Source: Quillaja saponaria
Lineage: Eukaryota > Streptophyta > Magnoliopsida > Fabales > Quillajaceae
DNA length: 64,000 bases
Assembly: GCA_029379385.1 (NCBI GenBank)
Contig: CM055614.1
Span: forward strand, 496,001-560,000
Reading direction: 5' to 3'
The notes under the pieces: model-generated
Told to the model about the DNA's origin: nothing
What the model saw: only the letters and a program-made list of their open reading frames with translations
The model's database searches: none
Shown here: in pieces, positions 11,601-23,975 of the stretch
How positions within the stretch are numbered: position 1 is the stretch's first letter
Layout of the letters: each line of letters begins with the position of its first letter
Made by a program: the position numbers and the translations under genes

Positions 11601-14186
11601 ACAACTTCTCTGCTGTTGGCCTCTTAGTTTGATCTTTCACCAGGCACATGGCAACCATTTCTTTAAAAGACTGATAACAACTGGAAATACTCTAATAAGA
11701 CTACTATTCTATAAGAAATGCATTGAAATGCAGCAACTATACCTGAAGCCTTTGATGATTCTACATGCCACAAATTGGCATCAACTTAATGAAAATATTT
11801 GTGCTACACATGCATAACCATCACTGATTTAATCAAGCCAGAAAGAACACCTATACCTTAGAAAACCTTTTGTCACGATCATAATCGAGGCCAGGAGGGG
11901 CGTTTTGTATGGTCATGAGAAGAACCTATCAGAACAAAATATAGACAATGTCAGGTGTTACAGAAAAATCATTGAAGCATTCTTATTGGTAATGAGATCC
12001 ATGTGTTTATGCACTCTTATTGAAACCTTAATGGAAGTAAATACCTTCATAGGGGGATATTTTGAAAAAGGTGCATGACCATGAGCCAACTCCAAGGCCG
12101 TGATACCAAAAGACCAAATATCAGCCCTGTCCAGAATTACACAATAGTGATCCTCACATATCAATGACACTCAGGTTTATTATTCAACCAACAAAACAAC
12201 AAACCATTAAAAGGGGAAAAACACTTATTCGAAGTTTGATGACAAAGTGTAAGAGGAATAAAAATCCTTAATGTAAGATCCCAAACATGGAAGTCTCAAT
12301 AATAGCAAATTGACACATCTCCTCTGCGCCAGTGTACTTATCAACTAGAGACTTGATAATACCAACATCACGCCTATCCATGCAAGACTTCCACTAAGCT
12401 AAAAATCATAGCAAGTTATAAATTTCTAATTTTGAGAGACTGCCCCATCCTAAAGATCTTGGAACAAAAGCTTCCATAGCATAATATTAGGTGAACTCTA
12501 GATTTAAAAACTTTGTTTTCAAATAATGGCATTGAATATAACTCACTTGGAATTATAACCATTTCCTGGTTGCAGTACCTCTGGTGCCATCCTGGAAAGA
12601 AAACATAAACAAAAATGTCTAATACATGAATTAAGAAGGGAGAGATAGAGAGAGTGAGAGAAATATAAATGTATTTTACCAGCATGGAGTCCCTACAAAT
12701 GTATTTCTTGAATGCTGTCTATCGCCTGTATCAAACATGCAAGCTGAAACACCAAAGTCAGCGAGCTTTACAACCCCATTGGTATCAAGCAGTATGTTTC
12801 CAGCCTGTAACCAGAAACGTCAAAAAAAAAAAAAAAAAAAAAAAAAAAGGAGCACTTTCCAAGACAGTTTTTGACATAAAATGGGAAAAATAAAACCATA
12901 TGTGAAAATATAATGTGGAAATCCTATACTATATTTACCTTTACATCACGATGAATATGTCCTTGTTTATGTAGATAATCCAAAGCCTTAAGAGTTTCTT
13001 TCAGGATAGAACCAATTGCTGCCTCTTCAAATCCATCAGGATATGCTATCTTCATGAGGTGCAAACAAGAACCCTCTGCCATGAATGGCATGATAACCCA
13101 AAGGTTTCGTTCAACAACAAATGAACAATAGGCCCTCACAACATTAGGATGATCTATCAAACTCATTGTTTGAGCCTCCCTACGTATGTCATCCTGCAAA
13201 AAGATATAAGTCATCAAGTAGAAGAACAAACAGAAAAAAATAAGAAACCCTGGAGAAAAAGAAAAGAAAAGAAGAAGTATTCTTCATAGATGTCCAAATT
13301 TATAGTCTAAAGATTCATACCCTACCGATCACATGCCTGAGGCGAGTTTAAGAAAGTTCTAATTAAGCTAACAAAATACGTTTGGCCTTTGTCCTTGCTT
13401 GGTTACTAATAGTTTCAAGTTGTCAGTAAGCCCCAAAACGAACAAAATAAGGGAAGGCACTACGGATTTGAAACAAACTACAGTATATATCAATGTAAAG
13501 TATGGAATTGTCGTAAAGGCTTTACTGGATGCTATCATTGCTTTTGTCATCCCTTGATTCTGATTCATGTATGATCATCTGGATCTTTCAAGAACCATAA
13601 CTTTTTGTATATCATGGTCTATTCCTCTCTTTCATCCTCAAACCTAATTTGCAGCTCTTCCTAACCTAGTCTCCGTCAGATTTAATGCATTGACATTTTA
13701 TGTGGTGCTACACACTTCAACTATGACTGAGCTGAGCATACATCAACGAATCCCATGTAATTAGTAGCTAGACTTGGGTAATAGAATTGTTTTTCATGAG
13801 CAAAAACAACTGAACAATATATGCCCTGTTCAACTTGAAACGTAAGAAGTGAGCAACACGGTCTTCGTGCTTCAGTTGCACTATCAAAACAGGATCAAAT
13901 AAAAAACAAAGTCCCAGCTAAATCAAATAAAAAGGAGATCTCTCTCTTATGTATTTTAAAAGAATGGGCAGCAGGGAAAAAGATAAAGAAGAGAGGGGGG
14001 CAGGAAACTAACGAAATTGCTATTGCAGCGATCGAGATCCAAACACTTGACAGCCACAACTTCATTGAGAGGAAGATAGATCGCCCTGTAAACAGTAGCA
14101 CTAGCACCATAACCAACCTCTTCGAGAAGCTTGTAGTCACTAGGATTGGCAGAGTAAGTTCTCTGATTGCTTCCCATTCTTCCCAT
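3625..14186 (-). CDS. Ste20-family (OSR1/SPAK/FRAY-like) Ser/Thr protein kinase
   Basis: Twenty-one exons join in frame to 734 aa: 14013-14186, 12939-13193, 12680-12804, 12547-12591, 12045-12126, 11857-11925, 11500-11670, 11357-11422, 10754-10822, 10551-10622, 10096-10445, 6318-6454, 6111-6205, 6003-6041, 5857-5916, 5336-5437, 5173-5224, 5022-5077, 4115-4179, 3959-4010, 3625-3693. The kinase domain spans about residues 18-290: glycine loop GYGASATV, catalytic VAVK (Lys47), HRDVKAGN (Asp141), DFG 159-161 and VGTPCWMAPE in the activation segment. All catalytic residues are present, so an active kinase is expected. The C-terminal half is Ser-rich with a short terminal coiled coil ([20 protein letters not shown]). 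Plant relatives include BLUS1 and several uncharacterised paralogues. The start was taken as MGRMGSNQ; the second Met is also possible. Intron 11 (3.6 kb) carries a LINE. Substrates cannot be read from sequence. Confidence 0.9.
5627..5690. repeat. Compound microsatellite (C)n(AC)n
   Basis: About 22 consecutive C residues followed by about 20 AC dinucleotides, inside an intron of the kinase gene. It makes a Gly/Val/Cys low-complexity ORF on the minus strand that is not a gene. Confidence 0.95.
6781..6798 (+). repeat. Target-site duplication, 5' copy, of the RTE LINE
   Basis: TATATGTAATTTTCCCTT at 6781-6798 matches TATATGTAATTTCCCCTT at 9985-10002 in 17 of 18 positions, directly bracketing the LINE. 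Confidence 0.85.
6799..9984 (+). mobile_element. RTE-type non-LTR retrotransposon (LINE), near full length
   Basis: The element is 3186 bp and encodes an AP-type endonuclease followed by a reverse transcriptase, with a 3' end reading GACCCTAACTAATTTGGGATT and then GTTGAGTTGAGTTG, the short tandem tail usual for plant RTE elements in place of poly(A). An 18-bp target-site duplication with one mismatch flanks it. The 5' region has two related copies of a segment around CCCGGGTGTRGTG...AAATGAGCAA (about 6957-6982 and 7022-7047), also usual for this family. It sits antisense in intron 11 of the kinase gene. Length fits a complete RTE (about 3.2-3.3 kb), but the ORF is closed by several stops, so this copy should not be autonomous. 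Confidence 0.9.
7030..9951 (+). pseudogene. RTE endonuclease-reverse transcriptase polyprotein, five in-frame stops
   Basis: A single frame runs from about 7030 to the natural terminal TAA at 9949-9951 without any frameshift. The endonuclease domain comes first (IATWNIGTL near 7111, CLQETKW near 7195, [11 protein letters not shown] near 7517, SQIDFVLT near 7721). The reverse transcriptase follows ([42 protein letters not shown], and catalytic LFADDIVL with FADD at 9181-9192), then the terminal RRPMDAVVK and RRGKGRPK block. In-frame stops are TAG 7936, TGA 8689, TAG 9457, TAA 9784 and TAG 9844. No ATG is visible at the expected N-terminus; the open frame begins at GTG. Plant genome annotations often mislabel such ORFs as craniofacial development protein 2. 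Decay by point mutation alone suggests a fairly recent insertion. Confidence 0.9.
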
Positions 14187-16396
14187 GCCCTAATTTTCCT
14201 CCGAAAAACTATCGAAATCTACCGGGAATCTAACTTCCGGGTCTTTCGGAAACCAACTGTACGGCTGTACGCTAAAATTCTTTGTGTGTAAACTGTTTAC
14301 AAAGTGTTCGGAGAATACATCGAGTCGTTGACCGCCATGAGAAGCGAAAGAGAAGGGGGACTAGCAGACTAGCAGACTAGCAGAGAGAGAGAGACCCATG
14401 TGTAGTGCTGACGTGGGAGTGTTGCTCGGTGATCAGATATGAACACGTGGAAGGTCGTCACGAGGAACGGCTGGGAACTCCTTGCGGCAAAGCTCCTTTT
14501 GTCTTCTTTTTTTTTTCTTTTGGTAAAGCAAAGCTCCTTTTAGATGCTGCTAACGTTAACATCGCTAAATCCAACCGAACAAAAATAAAAGAAAATAATA
14601 ATGTCGCTAATTGCTAATAGTAATTAGTGTTGACCGTTGGTGTGTTGCGGAAAATATTTATAAATATAGGGGTGTACAAGAGGTGTTTCACAAATTTTAT
14701 GTGGGGGAGGTTTTGAGATGTAGTAATATTAAAAAGAAATGCGTTAGTATATATATATATATATATATATATTTATTTTTTTTAAATTAAATCAAAATAC
14801 AATATGACTAATAATAAAGTGAAATATATGGTTTTTCCCAAAGTTATTACAATACATATTATATAAGTAATGAACAAATTTTTACGTTGATGACAATTTT
14901 TTTTTTTTTTTTATCAAAGCAAAAAATTGTATTTGGTTAACTTGCAAAACAAGATTGAGTTCAAAATAGAGATTTGAGACGATCAGAAGAATGTCACTAT
15001 CCAATCATAACAATTATTATTACTCACGCTTTGAAAAAAAAACGTAAAAAGAATCAAGACACGTATATAAGGAAGAAGATGAAAACATCAAAGCTTAAAA
15101 GAGTTTTAAATAATTTACGGGTAACTGCTATACAATTTTATATGAGAAGAAACTTGTAAAAAATGTGGTAAAAAAGAAATTTGTAAAAATTTATAAGTTA
15201 TTCTAGACTATGAAGACTGTTAAATTTGTTTTCTTTAAAGACAGAAATAAAATCATAGCAAACCTCTGAAAACATACAATAATGTCATAAATTAACTTCA
15301 ATTTTTACAAGTTAATATATATATTTTTTTTTTGCTTATTCTTTATAAGCATTTGTATATAGTGGATGTAGAAATATCTATTTAGAAAGTAAAAAGCCAC
15401 TTAACATCTCCTATATGTAAATTTTTCTCAATGAAAAAACGGGGAGGCAAGATGCTGATTCTTGATTAGGAAAAAAAAATAAAAATCCTCAGGGTCCACA
15501 ATAAATTCTCATTTGAAAATATTTTTATTTTTTGGGAAATATATCTCCTGTAGATTTTTTTAATTTAACGATATTTTGATTTGTTAATTTTATTTTTGTT
15601 CCATATATTATACTTGTAAATTACTGATTATTGGTTAGATAGTGATCTGAAAAAATCTTGGAAGCCTTTTAAGCAGTTAGATTAGAAGATACTAAGTGGA
15701 CGATGGAATTTGCTAGCTAACGGCTGTGGGCTCGAGATTTAATATTTTATTATTTTTTATCTACTGTACTATATTAGTGAGCCCTGTTGAAGAAAAATAC
15801 AAACAAAAATAACTCCACCATCCGTCATCTTAATTTATTGCTGCCTTCCCGATCTTGCAATTTCGTTGTTGGGAACGCATTTTTTTGCCTGTCCAAGTCC
15901 TGCAATTTGACGGATTCAAGGATGTGGCTTCCAATAAAAAAATAACGGAGGGGCAATGATCAATCGTCACTTTGTCTGTCTGAGATGGGGAGAGAGGGGA
16001 AGGAGTGTGGTTTCCGTGGGTCTCTTGAGGTGGCGAGAGATGATGCACTGTATAATAAATAAATAAAATATGGTACCCGCATCATTTCATTTAGTACAAT
16101 TAGGTCGGCTACATAGAAATTTCCAAAGGTTAAGCTCTTGGAAATAAATAAATTTTTTTTTTTAAGTACACCATTTGTGTCCAAACTCCTACCATCACAT
16201 TCACATCCATGATCCAAGCCATTAATAAGTGAATCCAAGCACCATGTAAATTGTTAAATATTAATGCATGAACATGACTATGTCTACATGATATTACACA
16301 CTTGATTTCAGCATTAAATTCTCAATATATACCCAGAAAGAATATATAATCTCAACAAAAACATCACATTGGTGAAAGATTAAGGAACCTTTACAT
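14187..16396. other. Intergenic: kinase promoter side and HLB1 3' side
   Basis: The first 200-300 bases should hold the kinase 5' UTR and promoter; a GA-rich run (gagagagagag) is near 14381-14394. The rest is AT-rich with a (TA)n run at about 14747-14770 and several A or T tracts. Short ORFs have no recognisable features. The right end is the HLB1 3' UTR. Confidence 0.5.
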
Positions 16397-19300
16397 TCAG
16401 CCTGTTATAATACCTGCCAGAACATCGCTCTTGCCTCGTGCATAAATTGTGTACACTAGACGAACTGCATCAAGCCATCCATCCAAGGATTCCCACGAGT
16501 CAGCCACCTTAATAATCAAATAAAGGCACTTCATGGTAAGCAAATAGTGTAAATTGGGGGAGGAGGCGGGTGAATTCATCTTTTTGTCTGGCAAAAGACC
16601 TGTGCATAGTACGTATTATTTACATTCAACTCCAATCTTGCAATCTAGGAAAGGTTTATATTCAGATGAAATGGATTTACTATAGAATATTACATAGGCT
16701 ATTTAATTGCAAGCTTTGACTTGCGAATAAAAGCAGAATGCAGCCAACATCGATACAGTAAGGAAAAGGATGAGTGAATTGAAATGATGCTTACCAAGAA
16801 AATTGGCCCATGAATAGTATCTATGCAGAGGCCTGCACCAGGTGGCAAAGTCAAATCAGCACATGCTGATACAGAAACAATATCTGGAATTTCAACTTTG
16901 ACATTCTTCTTGTCAATATTTGCTGCATCTATTGACCTCCCGGAGAGATTTTGAGGTACTTGTCTCTCACCCTTGTTAACCTGTTTTATGCAGTAAGGAA
17001 AATTAATTTCAAGTGGTAGAGGTATCCAACCAATTTCATAATGAATTATGAGATTGCTCATAGTCTGATACAAAGGTTTGTATTTCCCAACCAAACAAAC
17101 TTTACCTGGAGAAGCCTTTCATGATTCAAAAGAAATTCTGAACGTTTCCATTCGCTGTGAGGTGCAATCAGTTTCCCTGGAGGTGGTGCTGTTAGATATC
17201 CAACTTTAAGGCAAGGCAGAGGTAGCTGTTAACCACTGAATTGTGTCAGATTTATTAAACAATTAGTTACTCAACCAAACAACAATACCAAAAGTGCTAA
17301 AAAAGAAACAACAACTCGACAAGGAATAAACAGTGGCACTAATGTCTGCAATTAACAAAGAATGGTTGACTCACTTAACATGCAAACCAAAGGGGATGAG
17401 GTCCAATTCAACAATATTCTCATAAAAATTTTACAGGTAAAGGACACGAAAAAGTAGCAATTAATGTGAAGTCTCATTGATAAATTTAAATCCTTTTTCT
17501 GGCCATGATGTTGTCCTAGTTGTAAACTTAAAGTGATTACTGCCATTAAAATATAATTTAGGGAAAGTGAGTACTCACCATGGAACGAACTAAACGCAAG
17601 GCACTACTGTAAACCTGTGTTACATGACAAAAATAAGATAATTACAGAAAAATGGAAAACAGATCAAAGCCGTGTAAAGATAATGTCTTCCCAACTTTCT
17701 GTGACTGCTGGGGAGTTCTCCACAGAGATAAAGGTGGCGAAAGAAAGAGAAAGGGAGGAATCTGGATTGTAATGCCATGTAATAAACGGGTTGTAAAACT
17801 TTGAAACATATTAATAAAACATAGTTCGGCTCTCTTCCAAAAGCATCAAACAGCTGACCACCCAAATTGAAACACATAGTTCAGCTCTCTTTTTTCAGTC
17901 ATTCAAATGAACCAGCAAAAGAGACATATGCCATCTAAATTAAGAAATCATTCTATTTCTAGAAAGCAAAGGAATTCACTGAAAAAGGAAAATAATTAAG
18001 ATACAAAAATGTCTCACTGAATAGTTGGGTTTCAATGCATGAGCAGCTGCAATGTAGATAGCAGATTGGCTGTAGAGTTCATTCGGTGAAACTTCTTTAG
18101 CACTTGTTGATCCACCTGTTCTTAATGTGTCCTCCGCTAATCCATACTGCAAAAAGAATAAAAGGGTAAAAAATAATAGAAAATGATGACTGCCGAATAT
18201 GCATTGCATGTGAAGACAAAATGGAAAACTATGCTATGTTTGTAAATGTAATAAATGTTGCAAGGATATGTGATTTTTCATAGCATATATGTAAGGATAA
18301 GGAGCAAACAGACCAGAACAGTTCCAAGATTGTATATTGCCCGATGGAAATCAAATTGCAACTGTATTGCAGCTCGGAACTGCAGTGAAGGACAGTGAAA
18401 ACAATGTTAACAAAAAGGAAGAGGTGGTGGAGAATATTATAAGGGCATAACAGATATAAAATCACTTGCTGTTTATTCATATACATGAACCCAAGTAGTG
18501 TGATTTCCCCCAAATAATTACCTTGCTAATGGCCGTTCTTACAATTTTCTGCTTTTCTCGTGCTGGGACAATTGCACTGAGTTCCTAAATTTCAAGAAAG
18601 CATAAGAAAAAAATTAAACTGAAGCTTTCATCAAGAGTAAGTAACACACTAACACTAGTACATATTTATTGGCATAAAATCATTTTAGACTTTTTTGTTA
18701 TCCATAAAATCAACATCCTCACTCACTAGTTATGTGTAGATTATTGTTCTGACGATTCTTTTAGATCTATAACTCTAAATATTAAGAAAGTAATAGAAGA
18801 AATTTTGAAGGAAAACTTATCAGCAGTAAGTATGTATTCCTCATAATATCACTGACACTGGTTTAGTTAACTATGAAGTTCTCAATACTTCAGATACTAA
18901 TCTTTAAAATTCATTAAACTAAAGAAAACTTAAGTTTAAAATTCACTAATACATATAAAATATTTTTACACAGCCAAAGTCATTCAGAAAATGTCACCAC
19001 GTTTCTTAAAAATTGATAATTGCATTGACACAGATTTTGGTGTTTAAAATATATTTTGCATTTCATGGAAAGGTCATGAACTAAAAGCTGATATAACTAA
19101 ATATACCTGTAGAGCAAGTCCCCAATTGTTAAGTGCCTGAAAAAATTCAGGTCGGTTAGTACCAAGGTCCAGTCTGCAAATGGGCATGCTTGTGAAAGAA
19201 TTATTGGAAATGTACTTTAATCAAGGTTGTAAAGATCGAGATCTAATCTAGGATTTTAGAGGGTCTACAAGATCAATCATAAGATCTTACAAAATTTGCA

Positions 19301-22300
19301 AAATACCACATAAAAATATAAATATACTTGTAATAAGTCATAATGTTATATATAAGAGCAAAATTATAAAAAAAAAAACACTCACATATTTACCAGACCA
19401 TGACCAAAAAATATATAAACAATAAGTCAGCTAAATATATTGTAAGCTACCATGCATCGATTAATGTAGTAATTAATTTATTTTTTCTAGGATACAGTCT
19501 TACAGATTCTAAGATAGCAAAAGAAAATTAATGATTGAAATTATTTTTTTTACTAAAAAGGAGTTGAAAAAGAAAATAAATAAAAAAAAGGTAAAATTTT
19601 TATTTTACTTTAGTTGGATCAGAGTGGAAATGTTTTTCTAAGCAATTCTCGACTGGAAGAGCATGACGGAGTTGTTTGCTGATAAAGAGAGTCTGAAATG
19701 CAATATGAAAAAATGAGAGGAAGATATAGGTGAGGTTTGGATGATAGGGTTCAATTTTCTTACAAAGAGAGGTTGAGAGGGTCTAGTAATGGTATATAGA
19801 AGACCAATGATTAAAAAAAGCCAACCCAACTGGGAAAAAACAGCTACTTTTTTCAAGATCAGCAAGGTCGGACCAATCCTAACGATCTTGGTAAAATACG
19901 ATTTTTGACACATTTTGAATTGTTTGGGGTATGTGAGTTCGTAAGATCATACGATCTTATGTGTTAACTTGTGATTTTGACAACAACGACTTTAATAGAA
20001 AGAGCCAATAAATAATAATGTAAGAATAGTAGATCAGTGACTCAAAAGTGAATGTCTCATTTGACAAGGATACTTAATACAAACCTGGGGACTGTTCCAG
20101 TTAAGTTGTACTGCTTTCTCGTAGTTTCTTGTTGCCTGCATTCCCAAATAATTGTGTAAATAAAAAACTAACTTAATTGGAAGAAAAAAAAACCCCTCCA
20201 TCGGATTTGAATCAATAATCATTGAAAAATGATCAATGAATGATAAGCATTTTTTACACATTGAGATTCTTATAGTGTTTCATATCCACTATGCATTGTA
20301 TTTCAGGCATCATAATTGTGTCCAGCAGCAAGTAGTGAGCTTGAACAACTGTACCAGTAGCCAAAAGTCATACCTGTTTTTCCTATGTAACAAAACATAT
20401 ACAAAATCTAACGACACAAACTTTCATTGACCTGTTTCCATAATTCTTCTGCCTCCTTTGTGCGACCACGCATTTTTGCTCGATCAGAGATTGCTATAGC
20501 CCAATTATAGAATGCCTGGAAATTTGTGATAACAAATTACTATAGGGTTCCAATTGGCAATTGATCATTTCATCACAGACAAATGAAAAGTTACATAACT
20601 TTAGACATATTTATTTGCAAGAGGTAATAATCTATGAGGTGTCCTACCTAGGCAAGAATCACAGCCTTGTGTTTTATCAGGAAGGAGAAAGGAGGAAAAA
20701 TGGGATACTATAAAATTGAGCATAGCCTCTTTTCTATTTTATTAGTAAGTCACACACATACAAGCATCTTCCAGGTCTAGAACCGCACTATCTTGGCCTT
20801 TATAGTTGTTTAGAAAAGGGGAAAGTGATGTTACTAAACACATATGCCCTTGGTACATATTGCCACTGATTATTGCATAAGCATAGCAAATGTTCACAGA
20901 ATCCTCAGATATACTTCAGAAAATTGATATCAGGCATAAGTGTTGCAGGCAGTTGTCATGTATATCCATATTCTTTCAAACTATCTCATATAGCAGTCAT
21001 TCAACAAGATTGCAGAGGATAACACTTCCTATACATACATCATGAAGTGTGGGGCACAGATGAGTGGCCTCATCGTACTTTTTACATGCCTCCTCAAGCA
21101 AAGAATCTTTAGAAGGTGAAGTGGAATCCGTACTGACATTATCTGCACTTTCCTGCATGCAAAGAAGATCAGGGGCAGTAAATATGCAATAGTCTTTTGA
21201 AGCAAATAGACTGCTCAAGAGCTTCAAATATCATCAGAGTGCCAATATCAATATTACAAGAATCAAAGCAGACAGTTCCTCATACCTGAAGAACCAAAGC
21301 CCAATTGTATAATGCATCATAATCTTCTGGGTTTCTCTCAATTGCACTAGCATACCTACAAATTTCAAGTAGACATTTAGGAAAAGAACTCTATGCACCC
21401 ACAATTAATGAGCCACTGCATACTAGCTCCAGAAAATTATTCATTTTGTTAGAGCGACTTTCCCTTAAATAAAAGAGATACGCTTAACCAAAAGCAGGAA
21501 AAACGCAAATAGAAAAAGCAAAATAAACAAATGGTACAGAGAGATCCCACTTAATGTCAATTGTCAGATAAAGAAAAGCCCTTCGGCAGGATTGAAGCAT
21601 GGCAACTATAAGAAGCAAAGTACACTATTGCAAACAAAACAAAAGATTTTCAGTAGTAAACAACATAACACTAATGTTGTATCATTACTAGACATCTAGA
21701 TCAGCCCAACTAATAAAATAACTACAGAAAAGGGTAACATGTACCTTTGGGCAGCAAATGTAAGAATCCGTTGCCGAGACCTTCCTTCCTCATCAACACC
21801 TGTAACACTATTTATCAATTCCATTGCAGCACTGTTCTGGACTGAGAGTTGTTGCTGTGAGCCTTCTTCACTGAATTTTTTTAAAATGAAGATATCAGTG
21901 ATAAGAGTACTCTGAGATTAAGTAAGAGAAAAAGAAAAGGAAAGAAGAAAAAAATAAAAGCCCTTGAAAACGTTAAGTTTATCTCATATCGGTTACATAG
22001 AAAACTCCCAGAAGCTACCATACATAGAAGATATGCAACTCCTGGACGCAATTACATACATAAAACAAACAAATTTTAGTTAATACAGAGCCGCTAGCTC
22101 AAGATTGAAATATGTAATGTGTTAAAGCGAATAATATTCAACTGATCCTAAAATATCCAAGGATTTCTATACAGTATCTACTTAAGGTTTTGTTTAACAT
22201 TGTGATCCAATATTTCCGTTACCTTACATACCAAATCCAATTATTATTATTACTACATCAACTAAAATCAATCCACCTAGAAGAAATCAGCGTAAGAGAT

Positions 22301-22728
22301 ATTAAATTTTGGCATCGATTTGATTCGGACAGGAATACTGACTTGTAAGGAGAGTCGGCATCTTCTCTATCAACTTCAGAATCAAATGCGCTGTCATTTC
22401 CTTGGTCAGTTTTTAATCCGTTCAGCAATTCTCTCATAGTGAACGTTCGGCTTCCTTCGTCCTTTCGCAGCTGAGGATGGGAAGCTCCTTCATCGGAGGG
22501 AGGGTAATCAGTGTCTTTGGATTGGATCGCTGAATCTTTGGGCTCTTCGATCTTGGGATCTGGACTGGTCACCACTGGTGCAGGCTCTGATACCGATTCT
22601 AGTTGTGGCTTTGACTCTAATTGTGTTTGTGGGGTTGTTTCTGTTTCTGGTTCTGGTGTCGGAAGACTCGGAACTGGTTCTGCTTCCCCTTTGTTTTCCA
22701 ATTCAGGGTCTTCCATTGTTGTGGACAT
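16397..22728 (-). CDS. HLB1: HLB1-like tetratricopeptide-repeat protein
   Basis: Fourteen exons join in frame to 523 aa: 22343-22728, 21745-21870, 21286-21355, 21039-21152, 20432-20515, 20085-20135, 19107-19136, 18522-18584, 18314-18379, 18018-18146, 17579-17614, 17106-17225, 16795-16980, 16397-16507. The N-terminus is a Glu/Pro/Thr-rich disordered tail, then [14 protein letters not shown]-like repeats follow ([79 protein letters not shown]). The conserved C-terminus includes [20 protein letters not shown] and ends [10 protein letters not shown]. This pattern matches Arabidopsis HLB1 (At5g41950, about 565 aa), a trans-Golgi/early-endosome protein linked to actin and vesicle traffic. The somewhat shorter length reflects the variable N-terminal tail. 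All splice sites are GT-AG and phases are consistent, so the gene looks intact. Intron 6 carries a hAT-like MITE. Confidence 0.9.
19222..19988. mobile_element. hAT-like MITE in HLB1 intron 6
   Basis: A 767-bp AT-rich block is flanked by an exact 8-bp duplication ACTTTAAT (19214-19221 and 19989-19996). Its ends are imperfect inverted repeats: CAAGGTTGTAAAGATC on the left and, reverse-complemented, CGTTGTTGTCAAAATC on the right (11 of 16 match). The interior has repeated 'agatcttac' and 'cgatctta' words and no transposase. Eight-base duplications point to the hAT superfamily; the subfamily is unknown. Confidence 0.7.
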
Positions 22729-23498
22729 TGGGGCAGCCTAGAATTGTATCTATCTCGGAAGATACGGGGATTTTTTTAAAACAATGGCGAAGTCGGAGTA
22801 GATCACCTTTCTATTTTCAAGTACTGGTCCGACTGGCAAACTGAAGGAGGCGGAGACAAACCGAGTAGGGGCAGTGCGGAAGAACAAGGTGAATTTTAGA
22901 TTGCCTCTAGTTCTTACTTGTCTCTCTCCATTCCACATAGAGCTGTCTAAAACCAGAGAAATAAGCCCATTTATAAGGTTTTGGGTTAGTCGGCCCAATC
23001 TTGTGCCCATATATGTCATGGGCTCAAATTGAATTCCGAGCCCATATATGTCATGGCCTACAAAATTAAACTCCTTTCCCATTTCACGGTCACAGGCAAA
23101 AATGTCAACTTAATTATAATCATTGTCAAACAAGTAAATTCTAAACCTACCCAAACACCAAACCGGGTACATCTAATGCACTAGTCAATTGATCAATGAA
23201 ATTGTCTTCCTTACTTTTAAGGAGAAGCGTATGCACATCGATCATCCCACCGACAAATACATTATCTACTGTTTGGTGAGCCACCTTGTTCAATTAAGTT
23301 GTTCAATTAATATTCAATATTCAGCTCAACCTCCCATCGACAACTTCCATTCCATCCATGATCTAGAGACTATATAAATATATATATAAATATCTTTACT
23401 TTATAGTTTATATGGATGATATTGATATTGATATTGATATTGAGATTGAGATTGATTCTCCAGATTATTAATTTAATTATCCCAGAATCAACTAATTA
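22729..23498. promoter_or_regulatory. Shared divergent upstream region of HLB1 and the DUF538 gene
   Basis: Roughly 770 bases separate the two divergent start codons. Near the DUF538 gene there is a TATA-like run (tatataaatatatatataaa, about 23370-23390) some 110 bases upstream of the ATG, and an imperfect GATATT/GAGATT hexamer repeat at about 23415-23455 that should lie in the 5' UTR. No TATA box is evident on the HLB1 side. Confidence 0.5.
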
Positions 23499-23975
23499 AT
23501 GGGCAGCAGCGGCAACTCAGCGATGCCGGAAAACAAGGAGAGGAACGAACGTGCAGGGGCGGAGATTGTGTACGGGGCTGAAGACTGCTACCGGCAGTCC
23601 ACAGAAATGTTGGAAGAGCTTGGTTTCCCAAAAGGTGTTCTTCCCTTGCAAGACCTGATGGAGTGCGGAAGGGTTAGAGAGACTGGGTTCGTGTGGATGA
23701 AACAAAAGGCTCCCCATGAGCATTTCTTCTCCGGTACCAACACCAGGGTGAGATATGCAACTGAAGTCACTGCCTATGTGGACAAGTTTAATATGAAGAA
23801 GATGACAGGCATTAAGAGCAAGCAAATGTTTTTATGGGTTCCAATTACTGACATGACTATAGAAGATCCCCATAGAAACCACATTTATTTCAAGACTCCA
23901 ATGGGGATTGGCAAGTCCTTTCCTGTCGCTGCGTTCATCACCCAGCAAGAGGATAAATCCCTAATCCGTAATTAG
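23499..23975 (+). CDS. DUF538 family protein
   Basis: Intronless ORF of 158 aa. The fold signature is visible: EDCYRQSTEMLEELGFPKGV near residues 28-47, LPLQDLMECGRVRETGFVWM, then VRYATEVTAYVDKFNMKKM, GIKSKQMFLWVPITDM and a C-terminal IYFKTPMGIGKSFPVAAF. That order matches the plant-specific DUF538 proteins, about 150-180 aa, whose biochemical role is poorly defined. This one has no obvious signal peptide (the N-terminus is MGSSGNSAMPENKERNERAG), which suggests the cytosolic/nuclear subgroup rather than the secreted one. It is transcribed away from HLB1. An ATG follows a plausible TATA box and 5' UTR. No frame damage is seen. Confidence 0.9.
   Translation: MGSSGNSAMPENKERNERAGAEIVYGAEDCYRQSTEMLEELGFPKGVLPLQDLMECGRVRETGFVWMKQKAPHEHFFSGTNTRVRYATEVTAYVDKFNMKKMTGIKSKQMFLWVPITDMTIEDPHRNHIYFKTPMGIGKSFPVAAFITQQEDKSLIRN

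Noticed and set aside
14660..14690. TAGGGGTGTACAAG resembling a hAT MITE end
   Set aside because: No matching opposite end or 8-bp duplication was found downstream.
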